Shown piece after piece: positions 10,536-21,883 of a DNA stretch of 64,000 nucleotides. This DNA comes from Trametes villosa (taxonomy: Eukaryota; Basidiomycota; Agaricomycetes; Polyporales; Polyporaceae): NCBI GenBank assembly GCA_002964805.2, contig PUDQ02000003.1:2480001-2544000 (forward strand), given 5' to 3'. The notes under the pieces are model-generated. The model was given only the letters and a program-made list of their open reading frames with translations, searched no databases and was not told the origin of the DNA. The position numbers were made by a program, and so were the translations under genes. Position 1 is the stretch's first letter. Each line of letters opens with the position of its first letter.

Positions 10536-11940
10536 ATGCCTACGCAGACGCTCACGCCCGGGGTCTACACTCTCTTCAATGGGCGATTTGGTACAGTTCT
10601 AGAGCTCGACTCGGCGGATCGTTCTTCAGTCCGTGCAGGCGCTTTCAGTGGACGGCCGGATCAGCAGGTGAGCGATTGGGGATCAGCATTTGCCTGTAGT
10701 CAAAGCACGCTGAAGAGAACACTATGACTTGCGCTACCCATGATGCAGTGGGAATTCATACCTATTGCCGACGGGTTCGCCATACGCTGCTCCGAGTCGC
10801 TTGGGGGCCAGCACGACGGCTTGCCGGCATACCTTGGTTTCTACGGCAGTTTGCGCAGTGGCGAACGCCTATTGGCATGCCCCCGCCCAATGATTTGGCA
10901 CGTCGTTCAGCAGGAGGGCCTGATTCGGTGAGTGCTTTCATTCTTGTGATTGTGCGTAAAGAGCAGTGCGCCCGGTGCTAATAGCTGGTGAGCATCCGCT
11001 AATCTACATCTGCACTGGCAGCCTGACCTTCTCGAGCGAATACTCCATGGATCTCGACGCCATCGGAAAACAAAGGGTGCGATTCCGGCCCCCTGATTTC
11101 ACGATACACCATTCTTACGTAGGTGACGTATGCGCGTTCTAGGTACAGCTGGCCTCTACGAAGCGCGAAGAGAAATGTCAGCTTTGGTATCCGAGCCGGT
11201 GTGACGTCCAGCCCCTCATTGGACTCGGTTTGGATGGCCGCGGTGGTCCGGTATGTAACGGTAGTGCGGCGTTAGGCAGCGGCCACGCTGATGTAGCCCA
11301 GGGAGCGGCCCCGGGACCAGGGCCGCAGCTGCTGGAGAACGTGAAGTCGGGTACCGTTCTTGACTTGTGGAGTGGCGACCGCCGGTCGCTTCTACACAGT
11401 CTCACTCGTCACAAAGCGCGCAACCAAGTGGTACGCCGTGGACACCACATTAGTTGGGAGGTGTGATACTGAGGCCTACCGTTCGCAGTGGACGTTCATT
11501 CCCAGCGGCGACGGGTACGCGATCCAGTCGGGATGGACGACAGCTGCCGGGGAGCCGTTGTACATCACGGTCGAGGGCCCTGCGGTGGCGGGCGCGGCTG
11601 TGGTTGTCACTCCGTACCCTGTGTCATGGGACGTCAAGCGCTGTAGGACGGACGAAACCGGGGCGACGTACCGGTGAGGAGCCATCTTGACCGACCTACG
11701 ACGTCCAGCCAAACTGACTGGCCCGTTTCCCGGGATTGCTTGCGCTGCCAAGGATGTACTGGCCGGGCACATCCCTCGTCATGGCGTTCACAATTCTCGC
11801 TAGCGGAACCCAGGTATGTGGCAACAAATGATCTGCCAAGTCAATACAGCGCAATTGCTCACGCGCAAGGACCGCCCCAGGCGCGGCTGGCCCGGTTTTG
11901 CAATCTCGAGCAGGAGGTCTGGCGTGCAATTCAGGTGTGA
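10536..11940 (+). CDS. Beta-trefoil (ricin-B-like) lectin-type protein with an internal duplication
   Basis: Proposed exons are 10536-10667, 10749-10927, 11022-11076, 11143-11427, 11489-11673 and a less certain 3' part to about 11940. The opening resembles fungal ricin-B-like lectins: GVYTLFNGRFGTVLELD, then QQWEFIPIADGFAIRC. A second similar half begins near 11335 (SGTVLDLWSGDRR, then QWTFIPSGDGYAIQSG). In both halves an intron falls exactly before the QW tryptophan and another after a CG dinucleotide, so the gene arose by internal duplication. Such proteins usually bind glycans in the cytosol or cell wall; ligand specificity cannot be read. No secretion signal is evident. The last exons do not resolve cleanly in one frame, so the C-terminus may be decayed or mis-modelled. 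Confidence 0.58.
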
Positions 11941-12292
11941 ATGTTATGCTCTTGAGTCATGGTAGTATAAGTGGCTGCCGTCTCTTCTGGCCTGCGTTTC
12001 TTGGTTTCACTGTGGGCACCATGTACCTGATACTATATCTTTGGACTCGCACGACGCTTGCGGAGATGGTGCCGTTGATAAGGATAGAGACGGATTCAAG
12101 GGTACGCGATAGTAGTACATGTCGACGGGTCAAGGGTTTGAACAAATACGTTGATCTTAAGACGCTGTTCGCCCCAGTATGAGTGTCGGACGCGAAGAAA
12201 AGTGCAGATACTAGGGGGAAGACGCGTACCTTCGAATCGCTGTTGAAAATGCACGATCCACTGCTTGCTACCTTCCTCGGGGACATCGACGC
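11941..12292. other. Intergenic between convergent lectin and BTB1 genes
   Basis: No conserved coding exon is seen. It probably holds the 3' UTRs of the two convergent genes. Confidence 0.4.
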
Positions 12293-13357
12293 CTACTCGT
12301 CCACCACTAGGTCCACCTGCCGGTAGATCAAGAAGTGTCAGGAGATGAACCACAGGAGAAATTAGTCGAAACTCACCTGGGAGATCACATCCTCAAGGGC
12401 CGCGCGTAAGGCCGAAGAGAAGTCGGCCACTTTTTGATGGATAGTGCCGACACATCTCGAGCAGGCCAAGGCGGGTTGGATGATCGCTTGTAGCAACGGC
12501 TCGGAGAGCGCCAAGTCCGCGTCCGGGAGGAACTGTAGAACGGCATGGAGCGATTGGAGATATTGAATACAGGTTCTGAGCTGATAACGACTAGAACTAG
12601 AACCCCGCACGTAGAGGGGTGCCTGCAAGTCGAGACCACAGCACGATGCACACCGTGTCGCCATGAGATGGTCTCCGGGCAGGACACCCGGAAGATACGT
12701 GTAGACATACTCCTTCTGCGGAGACTTTGATGGCGGCCAAGAGCTTCCTGAGCTCCGGAAACTCACGAGTGTCTGGGAAACAGCGCTGCATTCCCTCCGG
12801 TACTCGGATAAGTGATGGTACGCGCGGAGCGGGAGGAGGTCGAGTTCGGGGGAATAGTCGAAGTATATTGGAAATCGGAGAGACTCCCGGGCGGCCGCGC
12901 GGGCGACGTCAGTGAGCCTGTACGCGCACGCCAGGGCATACACGGCAAACAGTTTCTCCATGACGAACTTCGGGAGCAAGAGCCCTCGGCGCGCGAAGTC
13001 CGCGGCGATGTCCAGCTGGTACTTCGAGCCTGCGTCGAGGACCGCGCGGACCGCCCCCAGGTCCTCGAAGTCCTCCGGCGTGGGCGGCCGCGGCGCGTAG
13101 CAGAGCATGATGAGTGTCGCCCAGACGGCGCTGCGCTCGGTCACTTTGATGACGGGCTTGCGGGGCTCGCCGGGCTGGAGCGCGGGCTGGGGGAGGGAGA
13201 TCATGTCTGTGAAGAGCGGGGAGGCGGCCGCGATGATGGCCTTGTAGACGTGGAACTCGACATCGTCCGAGGCGCGTATAACCAGGTCCCCCACGCGCGG
13301 GTTCTGGTATAGGGCGAGGAACGGGGAGAGGGATAGGGCGAGGGGCTGGGAGGTCAT
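12293..13357 (-). CDS. BTB/POZ domain protein 1
   Basis: Exons 13357-12377 and 12316-12293 give 334 residues. BTB/POZ domains mediate dimerisation and often Cullin-3 recruitment; in agaricomycetes they form large, mostly uncharacterised families. The domain opens with VGDLVIRASDDVEFHVYKA and IIAAASPLFTDMISL. A helical region with YALACAYRLTDVARAAA follows. Cys pairs CASC and CSRC lie in the C-terminal half. The second exon is only 24 nt, encoding a short tail (VDLVVDE) that matches the tails of BTB4 and the BTB remnant. The ATG at 13357 was chosen because upstream in-frame residues are low complexity. BTB4 is its closest relative here. Confidence 0.8.
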
Positions 13358-14816
13358 GCTAGCTGCGGCGAGCGGTGTGTGTACGGGCGAGTGGATGAGC
13401 AATGGTGGTGGGGAGTACGCGCGGACCTGTATCCGCTTCATGAGAGGGCTCGCGGTGAACAAGCGCGTTACCGCAGCATGCGACGATCTGCATGCATGGA
13501 GCAAGAGCGCGCGACGGTGGGACGGAGTGTCACTTGTGAGAGCATCTTGCGACCTGCTCATAGGACGTTGCGCTCGGATGGAGGGTCGGGCCTCCGTCAA
13601 CACTCACGTCGTATGGTTCAGAAGGCGCTGCGGTAGATTCTTTGTAACGGCGACGAACTGCTCACCTTCCTGCGGCCGTTATGAATAGCATCCAGCAGCG
13701 TTCTGGAAATGCATTGACGCACCACCTCTCGTGACCGAGCGGCCATTTCGTCCCCTGAGAGCCGTCGTATCGCTACTACTTGCAGAAGCTGACTCCGCAT
13801 ACCGTACAAGGCTTGATACGCCAACGTCGCCTTCACGGTCATTTTCCACCGTCATTTCTACGGGTCGGGGGTTGGGGGCGTTAGCGGTGGTTGCCTTATC
13901 GGTCGGCGTAGAAGCAGCTGGTTGGCGACAGTGCAGATGATGGGGCCTCTGGACGTGGGGTCGTGGTAGAGGCCTCGTCGGCGCACCTGAAGATGCTTCC
14001 GCGAAAGGAGATCGAAAGCAAGAGAAGCTTGTATCCGTGAGCATTGCTATCGGGGGTGTGCCGGGAAGCAGGGCTCACCGTGAGGGGATTGGAAGAAGGC
14101 CTCTGTAACAAGGTTACACGGTTGCAAAGAGCAGGAACGTCGAGGTGTTAGTGAGGCCTTGAGGTCCTATGACTTTGAAGGGAAGTACTGCGGCAAATGC
14201 CAACAAAGGAGGGATATCGTGGCTTCACTTCGGTGACAGAGTTGCATAGAGCGTTTCGCATAGTCAATAGAACGATAATATCACTGCAGAAGCATACCTA
14301 CCATCCTAAGATGTCGATGGCCCATAGCCACGGCGCATTGCTTGGTTACCCCAAGCCCAGGTGGTCCAGCAGCGTGCTTTACTGCTCAAGCAATTCACAG
14401 CAAAGACAGATGGTCGTTCAGAGTCTTCGGTTCACAAGTCCGCGGGCCCTCTGACGGCGGCAGTACCCTACTAGGGAGCTGAGGGCTGTAGGCATGCCGG
14501 GGGTGATTCCGCTTGATGGTACGACGCGATATCTTGACATACCGCAGGAGAAATACAGAGATCCGTTATGTTTTAGATCCGATGCAGATAGCAGAAGGAA
14601 GTCGTAGCAGCAGAGCCAGCAGCTATAGAGTGCTAACTCGAAGAAAGCATAAGTAGGAGGAAATATTAGTTAAGCGCCTTGGCTGTTGCTAGAGGCGCTC
14701 ATGCTTTCGGGATTTGCCGAGCGCAACTTACGCGTCGGGACACGCGTCCAGGTCGTCTCGCGACGCTCTGGCGACAATTCCTTCTTTCCTTCATCCACTC
14801 ACCACCACTACCACCC
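13358..14816. other. Intergenic between divergent BTB1 and PRE1
   Basis: This should hold the promoters of both neighbours. A 74-codon minus-strand frame at 13618-13842 ends at a good donor, but I found no partner exon. No repeat or RNA gene is seen. Confidence 0.4.
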
Positions 14817-15507
14817 ATGGATATTTCGTTTGCTCTGACTGGCAAGGGATATGTCATTGTGGCTGCCGACACAACTGCGGCCCGTTCCATCGTGAAGATG
14901 AAGGTGGACGAGGACAAGATCAAGGTCCTCAGCCCGCACCTCCTCATGGCTTTCTCTGGCGAACCAGGTACGTCGAGCTTCCATCACTGCCTCGCAGTCG
15001 CTGTATAACTCAAACTCTATGCAGGCGATACTGTGCAGTTCGCCGAGTACATCGAGCGCAACATCCGCCTGTACCAGATCCGCAACACATACGCCCTCCG
15101 CCCGCCCTCCGCCGCCTCCTGGATTCGCCGCGCCCTCGCGGATTCCCTGCGCTCGCGCCGCCCATACTCCGTCAACCTTCTTGTCGGCGGCTACGACACC
15201 AGCACGCACAAACCCCACCTCTACTGGGTGGACTACCTCGGCACGATGTCCGAGGTGCCCTTCGCGGCGCACGGGTACGGCGCGTACTTCGCGCTCAGTT
15301 TGCTCGATCGGTAAGTGGTTTGACCGGGGTGAGGTGGGTGTTGGATTGATGGGCGACAGATACCACGACCCGGAGGCGCCGCTTGAAGAAGGTCTCGCGA
15401 CTCTGCGGAGGTGCCTGGATGAGGTCGCGAAGCGCCTCGTTGTCACTCCCGAGAAGTACAAGGTCAAGGTCGTAGACAAGGACGGCGTGCGGGAGGTTGA
15501 GATCTGA
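14817..15507 (+). CDS. PRE1: 20S proteasome subunit beta-4 (Pre1 type)
   Basis: Exons 14817-14967, 15025-15310 and 15360-15507 give 194 residues, the usual length for this non-catalytic beta ring subunit. The start [20 protein letters not shown] lacks the N-terminal catalytic Thr and propeptide. Further family blocks are [27 protein letters not shown] and [20 protein letters not shown]. It acts in the core particle in nucleus and cytosol. It is a housekeeping gene lying inside the BTB array, between BTB1 and the BTB remnant. Confidence 0.93.
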
Positions 15508-15694
15508 TGTACTGGGGATTTGTTTATGGACTGCTCAGTGAGTTCAGCACAGTCACTGTGGTGGCGGATCATGCTAACGAGCGACGCAGCTTTGTGTACT
15601 ATAAGCGCAATGAGATCACCCTCGTTGCAGAACAGTAACTACCGAACTGTTTGCGCTTGAGCTTAGCGCTTAGCGTGTCGTCCTGGTAATGTAG

Positions 15695-15944
15695 TGTATT
15701 AACACAGTTATCCTCGCACCCAAATCGCCGGCAGACTTCATTGTTAACATGGTCGAAGGATGCGACGAGTGCGACCTGCATATCCTGGAGCAGGCGATTG
15801 AGTTTGCGGGGGTTGTGGAGGCGCACAACCGAGAGACGATATCCAAGGTACGCTGACCCGGGCGGTCCTTCATCCCTCGCTCACATGCTGCCTCGACGCT
15901 GTTCGTGCTCATATCATCGTTGTTAGGTAGAGCTCGATATATGA
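15695..15944 (+). pseudogene. 5'-truncated BTB-family gene remnant
   Basis: Positions 15695-15846 read SPADFIVNMVEGCDECDLH and then EQAIEFAGVVEAHN, ending ETISK at a donor. This aligns with the last 45 residues of BTB4 exon 1 (GAACDQCKLHALDQAMKF). After a normal intron, 15927-15944 encodes VELDI and a stop, matching the VDLEI tail of BTB4. In-frame stops lie just upstream and no BTB domain is present, so only the 3' end survives. It lies in the same array as BTB1-4 and is nearest in sequence to BTB4. Confidence 0.72.
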
Positions 15945-16900
15945 CGGTGCGGGTGCGGGGGGGATATGGGTAGATTTGTAAGTGTTTCGGGGCCTCACAT
16001 GCGCAGCTTTCGCTCAAATTCGGGTACCCGCAAGCACGGGGTGGCGATGTGAATGTATTCCTCGACGGTCGGTTACGTATACACGCGGGCTTGCACGTCT
16101 GACAGAGGCCTTGACTCTGCGGCGCGAATGAAACGTTCTATTTCCCCATGGCGCGGGTCTCCAGCCACAGCGACCCTGAATGCTGCAGGTTCTCGAGACG
16201 TGCTGCTGATGGCGCCCGTTACAAGAGGCGGTGGCGACGCTCATTTGTCGGGGGAAGCTGTTGCGCAGATCACCCAACCTCGCCGACAAGCACCGCGCTC
16301 CGAGCACTTTTGACGTACAGAGAGGTGCTCCAATCTCTCGAATGGCGAAAGCCTGTATCTTGTCCAAGTCTCGTGGCTGATGCGTACCTGTAGGGAAGCA
16401 CGACTACGGTCCACCCAGACACGCGCCCCGCCAGCCGCATGGGAGCATGGAAACCGGCATGGTTTCTCGACTCCCGCAGCGGTGGGAATCCGCATATCAC
16501 CCGTTACAAGGTTTGCACAGGCTTCCAGGGGCGCATTCATTCACGCTGCAGCGCCGGTGAGTGCTTCAGGCTGGTGATACACGTGCATGCCTCGAAGGGC
16601 TGACGATTCCTCCGCGATCTTATCAGCCCTCTGCCCTTGGTGCGCAAGAGCGCTATTTGGGTCTCGCGGCGCTGCTTTGTGGGCGCGGCGCGCTTCTTGG
16701 TCGGGCATGGGCTGTGTCTAGTACGTCCGCAGGCCATGCAGCACGGACAGCTTTGACGCCCCCGAGTAGGAGCACCGCAGCTCGAGAAGCAGAAGCACAG
16801 TCATGCGTGCGCGCACCCCCGACAAGCGCCCTCAGCGTCTGGGTACATATTCGCGTAAGAGGGGGCGGGGGCCTCGACGACCTCCAGCAATCGCTACGCG
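15945..16900. other. Intergenic upstream of BTB2
   Basis: There is no supported gene. The part from about 16580 to 16830 is similar to the region upstream of BTB3 (see the repeat entries). The rest shows nothing recognisable. Confidence 0.4.
16580..16830 (+). repeat. Duplicated upstream block of BTB2
   Basis: Shared pieces with 18800-19045 include GCATGCCTCGAAG, a stretch around CGGCGCTGCTTTGTGGGCGC, and GAGAAGCAGAAGCAC followed by GTCATGCGT. They lie in the same order in front of BTB2 and BTB3, so the duplication included the promoter. Confidence 0.55.
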
Positions 16901-18307
16901 ATGTTTGCCGAACACACTGTCTCTGCGAGACGCGCTGCCGACCCGTTCAACGGGAAGGACTCGAACATCATCCTCCGCTCGAGCGACGACGTCGAGTTCC
17001 GCGTGCACCGGCAGGTGCTCGTCCTCGCGTCACCCGTCCTCGCAGCGCTCATCACCAGCTCGTCGTCGTTCCCGGCTTCGAGTTACCTCACGGAGTACAG
17101 CTTCTCCCGCGCGCCCTCCGTGTCCGGCTCAAGCTCTCGCTCACATCACCGAAAGCGACCGGTCTTCGACCTCCCCCACACCAACGATGTCCTGGATCTA
17201 TTCCTGCGCTTCGTCTATCCGGTTCCCGAGCCCGCGCTCACCCTCGATGACATCGCGACACTTCTCCAACTAGCGGAGAAGTATGACGCGCAAGGCGTGT
17301 CCAAGCGCATGCGCACGCACCTCCTGCTACCCCAGCACCTCGACAGCGACCCAATCGGCGTGTACGCACTGGCGAGCTCCGCCGGGATAACGGACGTCAT
17401 CCAGATCGCGGCGCGGCGCACGCTCCCCCTCATCTTCCGCCAGGACCAGCTGCTCGACGAGCGATTCCACTCCGGATGGGCGCCGACGCGGCTGCTGCAG
17501 TACCGCCGCGAGTGCAGCATGGCCGCGGCGGACGTCGTGCGCGCGGACCACAGCGTACCGTGGTGGGTGCAGATGCAGTGGCGCAGGCTCTGCTTCCTCT
17601 CGGAGTGTGGCGAGTGCGCGACACGCGCGCCGAGGCGCACGTTGGTGTGGCACAAGGCGCTGCGTGGATGTGTGGACGTACCCGAGTATTGGGTGGGGTA
17701 TATGCTGGGCGTGCGGACTGCGTTGCAGAAGAAGCTCGACCCCAGCGTGGCGCGGGACCCGACATTTGTGAGGCCTGCGGTGGAGGCGGGGCTCGCGTGC
17801 TCGCGGTGCGCGCCCAAAATTTATTGGGATATGGAGGAGTTTGCGAAGTTGTTGGAGGAGGCGATTGAAGAAGCAATCTCTGCGGTGAGTTTGGTATCCC
17901 GCTATTGTGAACGGTCGCTTATCTGGTCTACATACTCATAGGTCAAGTTCCCACTGGACGACGTCGACGAATATGCAACGCCGCCGGTTACGCCGCCGAA
18001 CAAGACCAGATACCTCCTGCCTTGCGACGTCAGTGTTATCAGCACGTTGAGCCCGATGTATGCTGATCCCGGTGTGCGTAGGATTTGACCTGGCCCCAGT
18101 ATGACACTTCGTGGGCACTGTATTGCCGACGGATCGCTCAGGATCCCCAGGAGGATGCAGGTATGTTTCATCAGTTACTTGTATGTGGCGTGTACTCGTT
18201 GCTGACGCTTCCCTCTATGGCCAGTACTGCATGATTTCTCCGACTCCGGCGAGAAGCCTCCGGAAGAGGAGATGGATGCATCGGAGGTACCTCCGAGCGA
18301 GCTGTAA
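16901..18307 (+). CDS. BTB/POZ domain protein 2
   Basis: Exons 16901-17884, 17942-18028, 18100-18160 and 18225-18307 give 404 residues. The BTB domain starts ADPFNGKDSNIILRSSDDVE with FRVHRQVLVLASPVLAALI. The middle carries an AEKYDAQGVSKRMRTHLL helix and YALASSAG. The C-terminal half has CGEC and CSRC pairs. The tail ends ASEVPPSEL, matching ASEVPQTDL of BTB3. Exons 2-4 were placed by aligning splice sites with BTB3: intron 2 has a GTCAGT donor where BTB3 has GTAAGT. It forms a tandem pair with BTB3. Partners and role are unknown; adaptor for a Cullin-3 ligase is the general family expectation only. Confidence 0.8.
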
Positions 18308-19132
18308 TGCCCGAGCGCATACAACTCGCCGGACTGTACGCTCGTGCACTTGGTGCTCTAGGTTATGACTGAGATTACGGACATTGCCCGCCTTCGGGGC
18401 ACACCGATATGCTCATACTCCTCACGTATTCTTAAACTGTACTAATACTTCGCTACTATTACCAACTGCACCTGCAGTCTTTGTCGAATGTCGTGCACTT
18501 GTGGGGCCGTCAGTGGTTCGCCTGAGCAAGCGAGCGCCTGTTTCGCGGCGCTTAACGAAGCGTTAAGGAACATCTTGGCCCTCGCTGTCGTTTTCCTTTC
18601 ATCCTTGTCCTCGTACCACGACGTTAACCTGCAGAAACGCTGAGTGTTAGTATCTCGGAAAAGCTCGGAACGCAACAATTGCTGTGACACTCTGGCCGCA
18701 ATGGCCCGGGTGACTCCTGCTAGCGAGCTACGCCAAGTTATCTTATCCCCGCCCTCACGGGCCCATTCGGCGGGTGGAAGTTGGAACTAGTGCGTCAAGT
18801 GAAATTCTGATGAGCATGCTTGCCTCGAAGATCTGTCCGGAGCTCTTACACCCAATCTCTCTTGTGCTTTGGCGGCAATTGTCGCTATACGGGGTCTCAC
18901 GCCGCTCCTTCGTGGGCGCTGCGCGCTTCCCTACAGGGTATCTGCAGCAGCCGGTACGTCCCCTAGTCACACTCCCCAAGCCGCATTGACGCCATCGAGT
19001 AGTAGGTTCTCAGGTTGAGAAGAAGAAGCACGGTCATGCGTATTCGTATTGCCCGAAGGCGCTGACATCGCCTGGGTACTTATCCAGCGGCGAAAACAGG
19101 AGGACGCTTCCTTCCCCCTCCCAGCCCCCAGC
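18308..19132. other. Intergenic between BTB2 and BTB3
   Basis: It contains the duplicated promoter block at 18800-19045 and no other recognisable feature. Confidence 0.4.
18800..19045 (+). repeat. Duplicated upstream block of BTB3
   Basis: This is collinear with 16580-16830: GCTTGCCTCGAAG, then a stretch around GCCGCTCCTTCGTGGGCGC, then GAGAAGAAGAAGCAC followed by GTCATGCGT. Divergence is clearly higher than in the coding part. Confidence 0.55.
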
Positions 19133-20504
19133 ATGTCGTTGTCGGATCGCACCTCCTCGTCTGGGGCGCGTAGCGCAGATCCATTCCAGGACGCGAACAT
19201 CACCCTCCGCTCAAACGACGGTGTCGAGATCTGTGTACACGAGGACGTCCTCTGCTTCGCGTCGCCGGTCCTCGCCGCTCTCGTCTCCTGCTCGTCCGTA
19301 CCCATGCCGGTCTCCCGTGCGCACAACAGGAAGCGTCGTCTCCTCGCTCTTCCTCACTCCTCCATCGAGTTAGATAAGTTCCTGCGCTTCGTCTACCCGG
19401 CGCCCGAGCCGAGGATTACGCTGGACGACGTCGCCACGCTGCTCGAGATGGCGCACAAGTACCACGCCACGTGCGTCACCGAGCGCATGCGCACGCATCT
19501 CTTGCGCCCGGAGCACCTCGACATCGACCCGATCACGGTATATGCGCTTTCCACCTACGCCGGCATGGATGACGTCGCCGAAGTCGCCGCACGCCACTCG
19601 CTCGCTCATCCGCTGGCCTCGCAGCACTTGGCAGACGTGCGACTCCTGTCAGGTACGGCGCTCATCCAATTGCTGCGGTATCGCGCGGAGTGCAGTATGG
19701 CGGCGGTGGATGTCGTTCGCGCGAACGACGCCGTGCCGGGGTGGGTGCAGCTGCAATGGTGGCGCAAGCTGTGCTTCCTATCGGAATGCAGCGAATGCAC
19801 TGTGATCGAGCCGCGTCGCATGCTCTCGTGGCCCAACACCATCCGTGGGAGGATCGCAGTGCCGCAATACTGGGTGGACTACATGGACGGCGTGAGGGAG
19901 GCGTTGCAGACCAAGATCGATGCGGGCGTGGCGCGCGACGCGACGCTGGTGTGCACAGCTGTGGAGGCAGGGCTAGGGTGCACCCAGTGTGCGAGCAAGA
20001 TCTGTTGGGATATGGACGAGTTCGCGGGCTTCGTGCAGGACGCGATCGAGGAAGCGATATCGTCGGCGAGTTGTACTTTCGCACTCCTACCGCACATCTT
20101 TAATCTGACGCAGTGATTTAGGTGAAGCTGTCGCCGGAGCAGTCACGATCGGATTCAACCGCAGAGCGCGGGACAAATCAATCCCTGCCCACTCCGGACA
20201 GAGGTCTCACACAAAACGACGTAAGTGCCCAGCGCTCCTCCACACGTAGATCGCACCGTCAATTTCTAACGCGATACTCCGGCACCCAGAACCTATGGCC
20301 GACGTACGAGCTTTTCTGCAGCCTGTATCGTAGGAGTATGTTGCAGAATAGGCAACAGCCGGGTGAGTGTCTACGTTGCCAGTCGCGTTTTCAATGTTAT
20401 TGAAATGTTGATCAGCTGGAGTCGGAGGGAACGCACTGTCCGAGTACGACGATGGCGCTGCGCACGGGCTGGGCGCGTCGGAAGTACCACAGACCGATCT
20501 GTAA
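19133..20504 (+). CDS. BTB/POZ domain protein 3 with a GC-AG intron
   Basis: Exons 19133-20065, 20122-20220, 20290-20362 and 20416-20504 give 397 residues. The BTB start is ADPFQDANITLRSNDGVEI with CVHEDVLCFASPVLAAL. The C-terminal half shows CSEC and CTQC pairs. It aligns with BTB2 across the whole length. Intron 1 (20066-20121) begins GCGAGT where BTB2 has GTGAGT. If it were not spliced, the protein would end 16 residues later. The three downstream exons match BTB2 and keep frame, which supports splicing. The ATG at 19133 is placed by comparison with BTB2. Confidence 0.77.
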
Positions 20505-20974
20505 AATATACCATGTCGGTAAGCGTGTATGTGTTGTACGATATTGAATGTTGTGGTCTTGCGCTCGAATCTTCGGGTGGAAGTAGCCATGGCGCTCTCT
20601 GAGCAATTGCACAGGAATTACTACCCTTCAGGTGCCGTGCGACCCAGTCGCTTGGCTATCGCTTCACCCCCTTGCGATGTCTTTGTCGGCCACCCCAACC
20701 ATACCCGATGTGCGGCGTCTCGACGACGTGAGTGGGGGACTAAGCGTCAGGTGCTTAGGCCATGGCTAGAGCCGTGGTAGATGGTTGCCCGGCCGGGCTT
20801 TGCTAGCCTTCGTCTTTTGGCTAGCTCGGTCAAAGCTGCTGCTGCTCCGTATATATTCTCAGCGTCCGATGGTGGTGTCTCCGCATCCCATTCCTTGTCA
20901 TCCCCCTCTCGCTCCTCTTCTCCCAACCCGCTCTACCAATATCGCCCTCAACCACGGAAACCCCTGCCTGCGCA
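20505..20974. other. Intergenic upstream of family X copy 2
   Basis: It holds the TATA-like box of X copy 2 and a CT-rich leader. Nothing else is seen. Confidence 0.4.
20850..20856 (+). promoter_or_regulatory. TATA-like box of family X copy 2
   Basis: TATATAT lies about 120 bp before the ATG at 20975. Copy 3 has a TATA stretch at nearly the same distance, and the CT-rich leaders after both boxes align. Confidence 0.5.
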
Positions 20975-21883
20975 ATGTCCGCACTCGAAGCCTCCACCAC
21001 CCGGCCTCCGACCGCCCGCGTCTCCGCGAGCACTGGCGCAACGACCATGCCAGCGTCAGTCACAGAAGCCACCACAGCCTTGGTGCCATGTACTAGGCAC
21101 CCAGAGACACCGCTCAGCTTCAAAGACGCCACTCACCGCTTCCAGATGGCCGGGGGCCCCGAAGCCTTGCACGAACTCTACAAAAAGTTCTGGATTCAGA
21201 TGCAGCGATTGCCGTGGGACCCGTCATCTGCTATTCCGATTACTCCACTGTCCCTCCCGGAAGACGCCATCAGCCAGTGGGGGATAAGGCTTCCGCGGAT
21301 CATCAGACTGAGCAGAGTGGTGGCTCAAGAGGGGGACGACAAGGTCAAGGTCTCGCAGAAGCTGGTTAGCTCGGAGGCCGCGGATTTCTGGAATATTGCG
21401 ACATCGTACTGCGTGTGCGGTTGGACGCAGGGCGCGTCTATCCGCCTGGCTGCACTGGGACCAGACACGGTGAGTTACCCCCATTCCATGACGCTCGGGG
21501 CGCCGGTAGCTTACCAGTGATCTTGTTATCTGTTAGAAATTCATTTACAACAGTAGCATTTCTGCCCGTGCAGTGACCATCACAGACCCTGCAAACAGTC
21601 TGACCTTTCCACGACAAATTGTCGGGACCCCAGTCATTTTGGACACCTTGATCTACTTGGTCTTGTGCCATTTTGTTCAGTGGCTGAAGTCGCACGTAAG
21701 CCCAACGACTTTTATGATCCTTTTATCAACAGTAGCTGACGTACTTCACATTGATTATAGCGGCCCGTGGTTAGCGAGAGCAAGCTACTCGCTTTGTTGA
21801 ATCGGCTGTACATTGTCGCCATCAGGAAGCGTCGTGCCAGTGACGGGGTCCTCGAATGGTTTCCTCAGGTGATCTACGCGTAG
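20975..21883 (+). CDS. Family X protein, copy 2 (unrecognised family)
   Basis: Exons 20975-21469, 21537-21695 and 21761-21883 join in phase 0 to 258 residues. Conserved blocks are CTRHPETPLSFKDATHRFQM, EALHELYKKF, DAISQWGIRLPRIIRLSRVV, YCVCGWTQGASIRLAALGPD, the hydrophobic VILDTLIYLVLCHFVQWLK, and the tail RRASDGVLEWFPQ. The single hydrophobic helix near residue 210 may anchor the protein, but no signal peptide is seen. The Cys pair CVC and Trp of the central motif are invariant in all three copies and may form a structural or binding site. All introns here are GT-AG. The function is unknown. Confidence 0.78.

Noticed and set aside
13618..13842. 74-codon minus-strand frame ending at a good donor
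   Set aside because: No acceptor and continuing exon could be found downstream and no homology is recognised; possible but unsupported.
18086..18088. In-frame TGA that would end BTB2 after exon 2
   Set aside because: BTB3 has a donor at the equivalent place, and downstream exons of both genes align to matching ASEVPxxxL ends, so the GTCAGT donor at 18029 is preferred.
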